Positions 1 through 5,560 of a stretch of DNA of 9,700 nucleotides are shown here, piece by piece. Each line of letters starts with the position of its first letter. The first letter of the stretch is position 1. The notes below the pieces were generated by a model. It had not been told where the DNA came from, ran no database searches, and was given only the letters and a program-made list of their open reading frames with translations. Origin of the DNA: Granulosicoccus sp964437945 (GTDB lineage Bacteria > Pseudomonadota > Gammaproteobacteria > Granulosicoccales > Granulosicoccaceae); assembly GCA_964437945.1 (NCBI GenBank), contig CAYTJF010000230.1, positions 1 to 9,700 of the forward strand. Direction: 5' to 3'. Position numbers and translations under genes: made by a program.

Positions 1-128
1 TGAAGTGGCTCTGCGGCTCTGAACCCGAATGTATCAAGTGGATGGACCACTAGTTCAAACTGTTCCACACCTGTTTCTCAAGTGCCGGTATCACCAATGG
101 TTTAAGCTGGTGTTTGGTTTAAGGAAAG

Positions 129-144
129 TGTGACAATTATCACA
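129..144. promoter_or_regulatory. CRP-type operator TGTGA-N6-TCACA
   Basis: The bases read TGTGA CAATTA TCACA, a perfect match to both half-sites of the cAMP receptor protein consensus with the correct 6-bp spacer. The centre, 136.5, is about 43 bp upstream of the start site predicted for the promoter at 145-173, near the class II activator position (about -41.5). A second dyad overlaps it: TGACAAT at 131-137 and ATTGTCA at 144-150. The bound protein could be CRP or a CRP-family relative; sequence alone cannot tell. The FNR consensus (TTGAT-N4-ATCAA) fits less well. Confidence 0.6.
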
Positions 145-173
145 TTGTCAGCACGTCGCCTAATAAGTACAAT
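145..173 (+). promoter_or_regulatory. Sigma70-like promoter upstream of the amidotransferase gene
   Basis: TTGTCA at 145-150 (5 of 6 to the -35 consensus) and TACAAT at 168-173 (5 of 6 to the -10 consensus) are separated by the ideal 17 bp. The predicted start of transcription is near 180, leaving a leader of about 170 nt before the ATG at 353. The CRP-type site touches the -35 box, which suggests cAMP/CRP control of the downstream gene or genes. A promoter closer to 353 cannot be excluded, but I found no equally good box pair there. Confidence 0.5.
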
Positions 174-352
174 CTTCCCCGCGGACGCCTAATTCCATAC
201 TCAACTTTTGGGTTTCGTTACCGCCAAATTGTCTAGTTAAGCACCATTTTCAAGGCAACGCTCTGTGTGAATCGTGAATGTGATTGGCTAGCGTGATCGA
301 TTATATTTAGTTACTGAAACTATTGGTTAAAGATCGAAAATAGAATCACCAA

Positions 353-1072
353 ATGGCTCAACTCGATAAAAACAGATTTTTACTGGTCAAGCATTCCGAA
401 GGGTGGAATGTTGATCGGTGTTGTCTCTGGATGCAGAAAACCGGTACAAATTACGACTGGTGTTATCCTGCATCGGGTCAACCGTTTCCATCAGCAAGCG
501 GCTACGATGGGATTATCGTATTCGGCGGCGCAAGCAGTGCTAATGATTGTAAGGAACATGCGTGGGTACGAGACGAGCTAACCTTCATCGAATCTTGTTT
601 AGCTGCTGACACACCGTTTTTCGGTATTTGCCTGGGCGCACAGATGCTGGCGCGGGTCATGGGTGCAACCGTTTACAAACATCCTCAGGATCATAACGAA
701 ATCGGATTCTGCGAAGTCAAGCCGACCGATGCCGGTACAGGCTTTTTAAATCATCCATTGAAGTTCATGCAATGGCATAGAGAAGGTTTTGAGCTCCCCA
801 GTGGCGCCACCCATTTGGCTTACAGTGAACTCTTTTCAAATCAGGCTTATAGTGTGGGAGAGCATGTTGTAGGAGTGCAATTTCACCCAGAGGTCAATCT
901 TGATGTATTGCGCATTTGGCATGAGCGCAACAAAACACGCCCTACCGGCGTACTTGACGATTCCACCCGGGCCGCTCACTTAGCTGATGCAGTCGAGTGT
1001 GAAAATAGCATTACGCAGTGGCTTGACAGCTTTTTGTCAGATTGGACTTTAGCCGCCAGAAAAGTTGCCTGA
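353..1072 (+). CDS. Class I glutamine amidotransferase (GMP-synthase-like, stand-alone)
   Basis: This 239-residue cytoplasmic protein has the triad-type glutaminase fold (GATase class I, C26-like), which hydrolyses glutamine to glutamate and ammonia for an acceptor enzyme. The nucleophile is Cys93 in GICLGAQ (91-97), with His178 and Glu180 in the HPE motif of GVQFHPE. MQWHREGF (139-146) matches the conserved WHxD/E-like segment of this family. IIVFGGASSAND (54-65) is the usual oxyanion-side loop. The length matches stand-alone 'GMP synthase-like' amidotransferases; no synthetase domain is attached, so the ammonia acceptor is not known from the sequence. The ATG is the first start after an in-frame TAG at 341-343, though no strong Shine-Dalgarno is seen. 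It is followed after 139 bp by an FMN glutamate-synthase-like gene on the same strand, a possible partner. A gamma-glutamyl hydrolase-type role (as in polyamine or amine catabolism) is the main alternative. Confidence 0.85.
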   Translation: MAQLDKNRFLLVKHSEGWNVDRCCLWMQKTGTNYDWCYPASGQPFPSASGYDGIIVFGGASSANDCKEHAWVRDELTFIESCLAADTPFFGICLGAQMLARVMGATVYKHPQDHNEIGFCEVKPTDAGTGFLNHPLKFMQWHREGFELPSGATHLAYSELFSNQAYSVGEHVVGVQFHPEVNLDVLRIWHERNKTRPTGVLDDSTRAAHLADAVECENSITQWLDSFLSDWTLAARKVA

Positions 1073-1211
1073 ACAAAACCAGGCCTACCCTCACCATCGC
1101 GTTGGCATCCTTCGTGTTGGCATCTTTTGAGTGTCTGTACCTTCGTATTCAGCGCACTTTTTCCCTGTATTAGGTCACAATGGGCGAGTGAATATCCTGG
1201 GGTACGCCTGA

Positions 1212-2858
1212 ATGCGCAAACAGTTTTTTGTCTGGTCGGTGGTAGCCGTGGCGGTTGTGCTGTTTTTAGGCTTTGTCTGGAAACCGTCTTGGCTACTGTT
1301 TCTGTTGGTGCTGCCAGGTATAGCGGTAGGCATCTACGACATGCAGCAAGAAGAGCACTCCCTGCGTCGAAACTTCCCATTGGTAAGCCGAGGGCGTTGG
1401 TTTCTGGAATCTTTGCGTCCTTTCCCGCGACAGTACCTGCTTGAATCTGAAACTGATGGTGTACCCATCAATCGCATGTTCCGATCGGTTGTTTATCAAC
1501 GCGCCAAAGGGGTCCGTGATACTGTGCCATTTGGTACCAAGATGGACATCTATCGCGATGGCTACGAATGGATTGCGCATTCCATTGCCGCAATCGATTT
1601 ACACCATGCCAACAAAGACCCTCGTATAATAGTTGGTGGCCCGGACTGTACTCAGCCGTACTCGGCCAGCGTGTTTAATATTAGTGCGATGAGTTTTGGT
1701 TCGTCGAGCAAAAATGCGGTACTGGCACTCAACAGCGGTGCTGCCAAAGGTGGTTTTGCGCATAACACGGGGGAAGGTGGTGTGACACCGTTTCATCTGG
1801 AGCCTGGTGGTGATCTGATTTGGCAAATTGGCACTGGTTATTTTGGCTGTCGTTCAAGTGATGGTGGTTTTGATTCTGACAAGTTTGTAAAAACCGCTTC
1901 GCAGCCCAACGTGATGATGATTGAAATAAAATTATCTCAAGGTGCAAAACCTGGCCATGGCGGTATTTTACCGGCGACAGAAAATACCATAGAAATTGCT
2001 GAAATTCGCGGTGTTGAACCTAACACAACTGTACTATCGCCGCCGACTCACTCGGCTTTTTCAACACCGTTGGAAATGATGGAGTTTATAGCGCTGCTGC
2101 GTGAAAAAAGCGGTGGCAAACCAATCGGTTTTAAGCTTTGTATTGGTCGGCAAAGCGAGATTGTTGCATTGTGCAAGGCCATGATGCAAAGCGGTATTAA
2201 ACCGGACTTTATAACTGTTGACGGCGGGGAGGGCGGTACGGGAGCGGCACCACTTGAATTTTCCAACTCAGTGGGCATGCCGCTGCGTGATGGATTGGCA
2301 TTTGTATGCGACTGCTTGTCAGGTTTTGGTATCAAAAAAGACATCAAAGTGATTGCTGTTGGCAAAATGTTCAGCGCCTTTCATCTGGTAAAGAATCTAG
2401 CTTTGGGTGCTGACATATGTTATTCAGCGCGAGGATTTATGCTTTCACTTGGCTGTGTGCAGTCATTGATTTGTAATACCAATCATTGCCCGACAGGAAT
2501 CGCAACCCAGGATGAAGCACTTACCGAAAGTCTGGTGGTCTCCGACAAATCCGAACGAGTTGCGTGTTTTCACCAAGACACCCTGGAACACCTGGTTGAA
2601 ATTGTCGGTGCTGCTGACTTGTGTTCGCCTGAAGAACTAACCCGTACTCATATTTATAGGCGCATCGACCAGGACTCTATTCGTCGCTATGATGAAATTT
2701 TTGAATACGTTGAGGTCGGTGGCTTACTCCACGAGCCATATCCGCAGCGTTACGAACAAGCCATGGCTGAAGCCACAGCACAAAGCTTTCTACCTACAAG
2801 CTATATCGCTCAGTATGCAGAAGGGCTTAAGTCAGTTGATATAGCTGCGAGTGCGTAG
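1212..2858 (+). CDS. Membrane-anchored FMN-binding glutamate-synthase-like protein
   Basis: This 548-residue protein corresponds to the central/FMN part of the glutamate synthase large subunit, without its N-terminal class II glutaminase domain or C-terminal GXGXG domain. Two hydrophobic helices (about 5-22 and 26-42) suggest inner-membrane anchoring, with the catalytic barrel probably cytoplasmic. Barrel motifs visible in order are SAMSFGS (158-164), GEGG (187-190), QGAKPGHGG (243-251) and VDGGEGGTGAAPLEF (336-350). Cys415, Cys421 and Cys426 form the CX5CX4C arrangement that binds the 3Fe-4S cluster in GltS, followed by PTGIATQ. FMN and Fe-S binding are therefore expected. Such stand-alone proteins are often annotated 'FMN-binding glutamate synthase family', and their reaction is rarely proven; true glutamate synthesis would need ammonia and an electron donor from elsewhere. 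The ATG directly follows an in-frame TGA (1209-1211), with GGGG at 1199-1202 as a weak ribosome site, so the start is firm. Confidence 0.9.
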   Translation: MRKQFFVWSVVAVAVVLFLGFVWKPSWLLFLLVLPGIAVGIYDMQQEEHSLRRNFPLVSRGRWFLESLRPFPRQYLLESETDGVPINRMFRSVVYQRAKGVRDTVPFGTKMDIYRDGYEWIAHSIAAIDLHHANKDPRIIVGGPDCTQPYSASVFNISAMSFGSSSKNAVLALNSGAAKGGFAHNTGEGGVTPFHLEPGGDLIWQIGTGYFGCRSSDGGFDSDKFVKTASQPNVMMIEIKLSQGAKPGHGGILPATENTIEIAEIRGVEPNTTVLSPPTHSAFSTPLEMMEFIALLREKSGGKPIGFKLCIGRQSEIVALCKAMMQSGIKPDFITVDGGEGGTGAAPLEFSNSVGMPLRDGLAFVCDCLSGFGIKKDIKVIAVGKMFSAFHLVKNLALGADICYSARGFMLSLGCVQSLICNTNHCPTGIATQDEALTESLVVSDKSERVACFHQDTLEHLVEIVGAADLCSPEELTRTHIYRRIDQDSIRRYDEIFEYVEVGGLLHEPYPQRYEQAMAEATAQSFLPTSYIAQYAEGLKSVDIAASA

Positions 2859-2924
2859 AGTAATTCATGTTGCCGAATAATCATCATCAGCCCATAGCAG
2901 CATAAAGAGTGGGTGTAGTTAGTC

Positions 2925-4622
2925 GTGCTTAACGATAATCTTCTAATAAATGCGTTTGTATTTCTACTGGTAGCGTTAATTGCTGTTCCGGTTGCAAGGC
3001 GTGTCGGACTTGGTCAGTCAGTTGGTTATCTGCTCGCAGGCATGTTCATCGGGCCTTGGGGGCTTGCCATAATTCGTGATGCTGACACTGTCCATATTGC
3101 GGTTCGTATCAGCACTTTTTTGTTGTTATTCGTGGTGGCATTGCAGGCAACACCAGCCCGCATCCGCATGTTGGCTACTGATTTTTTCTCGCTCAGTATG
3201 TTGCACTTTGGTCTCACCGCATTGCTGGTGTTGTTCGTATCACTACTAACTGGCGAGCATTGGCATCATGCATTGGTTATTGGTGTAACTTTAGCGATCT
3301 CCTCTAGTGCTTTGGCCAATCAAGCTTTTCGTGATACCTACCCGGCTGGCTCGCCATTAACTGATACTGGCCGGCGTTTGTTGCTGTCACAACACCTGGC
3401 TGTTATTCCAATCCTTATCTTCTTTCCGCTGTTGAGTTTTTCAGCAGTGATTACCCAGGGCAGTGCCGGACCAATGGTGTTGCGTTCCTTTTTAATGGTG
3501 GTTGCGTTTGCGCTTTTTGGTCAATATGCGTTACGGCATTTATTCCGGTTTTTTGCAGCGATTGGATTGGATGAAGTTTTTGCAGCGTTTGCCTTAATCC
3601 TTGTTATTGGCACTTTGTTGCTCGCGCAAGTGCTGGACGTGCCATTGGAGCTTGGTGCCATGCTGGCAGGTTTGTTGCTGACGCGATCAGAATACGGTTC
3701 AGCTATTAACATTGCCATTCGACCGTTTCGTGACTTAATGATTGGTATGTTCTTCATAGCCATTGGCATGACCGTAGATTTCAGCACGTTCATCGGCAAG
3801 CCATTGCGTTTGATTGCATTGGCAGTCTTATTGGTTGGAATCAAAATATGGGTGCTGCGAAACATACTGCGGTATTCATCAGTACCGCGAGCGCAGCGCA
3901 TCTGGTTGGCTACTGCACTTTCACAAAGTGGCGAGCTTGCTTTTATCGTTATCGCATTTGCGGTTAACTATGAAACTATTCCCGGCCAGCTTGGGTCGGA
4001 ACTTACTGTCCTGGTTGCCCTGTCGATGTTGACGACGCCCATACTGCTTATTCTGGCGCATCGACGCGGTTTGCTTCCAGCAAATCAACAAAGCAATACT
4101 GGCCTTCAGGTCGGCGCCGTTGCCGACTCTCAAGTGGTGATCGCCGGCTACGGACGTATCGGGCGAGTCGTAGCGCAGCTATTGAAAAATAATGGCTATC
4201 GCACGGCAATCATTGATCATAACCCGGAGCGTTTTGGTGCGTTGAGAAAAGCCGGTTTTGTTGGTTTTTACGGTGATGTGATGCGGCCAGATTTGCTCAG
4301 TGCGGCCGGTATCGATAATGCGGCCGTTTTAGTGGTATCAATTGATAATTTGGTGCTGGCAGAGGAGTTGATCGTCAAGGCACGCCGGGAATTTCCGGGG
4401 CTAACTATCGTCTCCAGTGCAACTGACTCCAGTGGCAAGCAAGTGTTGATTGAGCGTGGCGCCGATCGGGCTTATCCAGAGACATTTGAAACGGCGTTGC
4501 TAATGGGTGAAGATGTACTTGAATTGGTCGGTGCTAGCCCGCTGGATGCGCAGAGCATGACTGAAGCATTTAGAGATGCGAGCGATAACCCTGCGGACGC
4601 AGATCAAGAAACGAATAAGTGA
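2925..4622 (+). CDS. CPA2-family cation/proton antiporter with TrkA-N domain (KefB/KefC-like)
   Basis: This 565-residue inner-membrane protein has about 12 hydrophobic segments (residues 5-380) followed by a cytoplasmic RCK/TrkA-N nucleotide-binding domain (about 402-520). The latter is recognised by VVIAGYGRIGRVV (404-416, GxGxxG) and an acidic residue at the end of strand 2 (Asp431). Family landmarks include VGYLLAGMFIGPWGL (33-47), GMFFIAIGMTVD (274-285) and ALSQSGELAFIV (331-342). The KefC family exchanges K+ (or Na+) for H+ under nucleotide/redox control. Oddly, the membrane-core QD motif reads QH (His157) and the GLEL segment reads ALQA (Gln74), so ordinary antiport is uncertain. The GTG start is the first possible one after an in-frame TAG (2916-2918), with a weak AGAGTGGG ribosome site. 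The gene lies 66 bp after the FMN protein and may be co-transcribed with it. No KefF/KefG-type ancillary oxidoreductase is adjacent. Confidence 0.9.
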   Translation: MLNDNLLINAFVFLLVALIAVPVARRVGLGQSVGYLLAGMFIGPWGLAIIRDADTVHIAVRISTFLLLFVVALQATPARIRMLATDFFSLSMLHFGLTALLVLFVSLLTGEHWHHALVIGVTLAISSSALANQAFRDTYPAGSPLTDTGRRLLLSQHLAVIPILIFFPLLSFSAVITQGSAGPMVLRSFLMVVAFALFGQYALRHLFRFFAAIGLDEVFAAFALILVIGTLLLAQVLDVPLELGAMLAGLLLTRSEYGSAINIAIRPFRDLMIGMFFIAIGMTVDFSTFIGKPLRLIALAVLLVGIKIWVLRNILRYSSVPRAQRIWLATALSQSGELAFIVIAFAVNYETIPGQLGSELTVLVALSMLTTPILLILAHRRGLLPANQQSNTGLQVGAVADSQVVIAGYGRIGRVVAQLLKNNGYRTAIIDHNPERFGALRKAGFVGFYGDVMRPDLLSAAGIDNAAVLVVSIDNLVLAEELIVKARREFPGLTIVSSATDSSGKQVLIERGADRAYPETFETALLMGEDVLELVGASPLDAQSMTEAFRDASDNPADADQETNK

Positions 4623-4675
4623 CTCAAACGATCTTCGGATCGACGTACTTAAATCAACGCATACAATTAGTCAAA

Positions 4676-4683
4676 AAGGTGAG
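4676..4683 (+). promoter_or_regulatory. Ribosome binding site fixing the start at 4690
   Basis: AAGGTGAG ends 6 nt before the ATG at 4690, and its AGGTGA core is complementary to the 16S rRNA 3' end. The longer open frame reaches back to an ATG at 4576 inside the antiporter gene, but the 38 extra residues look unstructured and lack such a site. The start at 4690 is therefore preferred. Confidence 0.6.
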
Positions 4684-4689
4684 ACTGGT

Positions 4690-5001
4690 ATGAAAGGCAC
4701 AGATGTAGAATCCATGACCAAACTGCTTAAAGAGCATGATGTTCCATTATCCGCCGTTCGGGCCAATAAATTACTGCTATCGCTTGGTTTTTTGGAGGAG
4801 GCCGAGCGACCCAGCGCTAACAATCCCGAAGTCAAAAAGAAATACAAAGTGTTAGCTGGCAAAGGGCTTGATTTCGGCGTCAACGAAGAAAATGATCAAA
4901 GTCCGGACCAAACGTCGCCGTATTACTACAAAGACAGTTTCGAGGAGTTAGCGAAAATCCTCATCACTGCACGCGATGAACAAGATAGCGAGAAAAAATA
5001 G
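4690..5001 (+). CDS. Small hypothetical protein, KilAC / winged-helix-like
   Basis: I do not recognise this 103-residue protein with certainty. It is soluble, charged and free of signal peptide, membrane segments or Cys residues. Residues 4-37 look like a helix-turn-helix: an N-terminal helix (VESMTKLLKEHD), a turn with DVPLSA, then a second helix (VRANKLLLSLGFLEE). A lysine-rich strand (KKKYKVLAGKGLDFG, 49-63) and a C-terminal helix (KDSFEELAKILITARDE) follow. The order 'SA..N+LL..LG, then K.Y.VL..KG..FG' resembles the KilAC DNA-binding domain of phage antirepressors and similar small host proteins; this is inference from pattern only. It starts 67 bp after the CPA2 gene and may share its transcript. 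No partner gene indicates its role. The start was chosen from the strong ribosome site at 4676-4683. Confidence 0.65.
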   Translation: MKGTDVESMTKLLKEHDVPLSAVRANKLLLSLGFLEEAERPSANNPEVKKKYKVLAGKGLDFGVNEENDQSPDQTSPYYYKDSFEELAKILITARDEQDSEKK

Positions 5002-5075
5002 AGACAAGCCAAGTTGTCCACAAAGCTACAACCGTATTGACAGTGCTGAGAGTTTCAGACGAAAGATTACTTAGT

Positions 5076-5213
5076 TCAGGCATTTGTAGTGAGCTCAACG
5101 GCGGTATTATTCAACCAACAAGAAGGCGACCTGAACCTTGAGTAGGAGTGGCTGACTAGCTCTTGTCCATCCACTTCAACAAAACAATCGACGTTGTCAC
5201 ATTTTATATTCAT
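5076..5213 (-). CDS. Short ORF of unknown status (45 aa)
   Basis: On the - strand an ATG at 5213-5211 opens 45 codons ending in TGA at 5078-5076. The start MNIKCDNVDCFVEVDGQELV looks protein-like, with two Cys residues and an acidic strand-like stretch; the rest is Ser/Arg-rich and less convincing. The ATG overlaps by 4 bp (ATGA) the stop codon of the heptad-repeat frame just upstream, as expected for two translationally coupled genes. No homologue is recognised and no good ribosome site is seen. It may be a remnant of the same decayed locus or chance. Confidence 0.2.
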   Translation of the reverse strand: MNIKCDNVDCFVEVDGQELVSHSYSRFRSPSCWLNNTAVELTTNA

Positions 5214-5535
5214 CTTGCTCCGCATCGATCATGGGTAAGCATTTTTATCCAGGGTCGCTTGAATTTCGTTGCTGGCTTTTCATAGAGTGCGTTTAGCTTT
5301 TGCCAGAGGTCAGCCAGCATTTCATATAGCGCTGTTAGCTGTTCACAGAGCGTTGAAAGCTTTTCACAAAACGCTGCTGGCTTTTTTCATCAAGCGCTGC
5401 TAGCTTTTCATAGGGCGTTGCTAGCATCTCAGAGAGCCACCCAAATTGTTCATTATCACTGAGCGCGTATTCGGATGGGCCTAAGAGCGCTGATTGTTCG
5501 GGTTTGGTAAACTCAACACGAGCGCAAACAGCTCT
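5210..5535 (-). pseudogene. Frameshifted remnant of a leucine-heptad coiled-coil gene
   Basis: Read on the - strand, one frame is open from 5535 to the T6/A6 run at 5382-5387. The frame one base back then stays open to TGA at 5212-5210. Across both, eight consecutive heptads of the form x-A-L-Y-E-K-L appear (for example STLCEQL, TALYEML, ADLWQKL), with hydrophobic residues spaced 4-3 as in a coiled coil. The unit spanning the frame change is 23 bp instead of 21, with six A where sister repeats have four. Removing two A joins the heptads perfectly. The upstream frame has no ATG before 5427 and a TAA at 5538-5536, so the 5' end is also lost or lies in another frame. Protein family unknown. A live gene using slippage at the A run is possible but less likely. 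Confidence 0.45.
5273..5442. repeat. Eight degenerate 21-bp tandem repeats
   Basis: Unit starts, read on the - strand, are 5442, 5421, 5400, 5377, 5356, 5335, 5314 and 5293. All units are 21 bp except the third, which is 23 bp. A working consensus is GCAGCGCTCTATGAAAAGCTA. Units differ mostly at positions that leave a Leu/aliphatic residue at heptad positions 3 and 7, which points to past selection on the encoded protein rather than to a DNA-level repeat. A ninth, badly diverged unit may follow at 5252-5272. Confidence 0.7.
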
Positions 5536-5560
5536 TTATTCATAAACTGGTGCCAGAAAC

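Larger units (their letters stand above)
1..352. other. Intergenic / upstream leader region
   Basis: No complete gene is visible here. All three + frames hit a stop within the first 53 bases (1-3, 20-22, 51-53). The frame ending at 51-53 encodes a plausible C-terminal tail rich in Trp and Cys (KWLCGSEPECIKWMDH), so an upstream + strand gene may end there, but 16 residues cannot settle it. The rest holds a CRP-type operator (129-144), a sigma70-like promoter (145-173) and roughly 170 nt of untranslated leader before the first gene at 353. No tRNA or clear riboswitch fold was recognised. Confidence 0.5.
5002..5560. other. Intergenic region with decayed minus-strand coding remnants
   Basis: No intact gene is visible in these 559 bases. 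The right-hand part (5273-5442) is a degenerate 21-bp tandem repeat that reads as coiled-coil heptads on the - strand. The left part (5076-5213) holds a 45-codon - strand ORF of uncertain status. The argG promoter must lie within the right end or upstream, but I found no convincing -35/-10 pair. The base content is similar to the flanks, and no insertion-sequence ends or target duplications were seen. Confidence 0.5.

Noticed and set aside
1..80. Minus-strand coding start running off the left edge
   Set aside because: A - strand frame is open from a GTG near position 78 to position 1, but there is no good ribosome site or recognisable motif and the stretch is too short to judge.
2048..2365. 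Open frames antisense to or out of frame with the main genes (for example - strand 2048-2365, 3521-3901, 7567-7890)
   Set aside because: Each lies wholly inside a well-supported + strand gene, lacks recognisable motifs, and has the composition expected of a shadow frame.
5003..5018. Hairpin GACAA-N6-TTGTC after the small protein gene as a terminator
   Set aside because: The stem is only 5 bp, AT-rich, and is not followed by a T run.
36..5176. Inverted 12-bp match AAGTGGATGGAC at 36-47 and, on the other strand, 5165-5176
   Set aside because: A few exact 12-mers are expected by chance in 9.7 kb compared with itself, and the flanking similarity fades quickly. No mobile-element end is implied.
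5380..5392. Programmed -1 ribosomal frameshift at the A6G run in the heptad gene
   Set aside because: The run contains AAAAAAG, but in the incoming frame the codons are GAA AAA AGC, so the tandem X XXY YYZ slip does not align. The upstream frame also lacks a proper start. Simple decay is the easier explanation.
5530..5550. ARG box for ArgR upstream of argG
   Set aside because: TATTCATAAA resembles one half-site, but the opposite half (TGAAT at the right spacing) is missing and no second box is adjacent.
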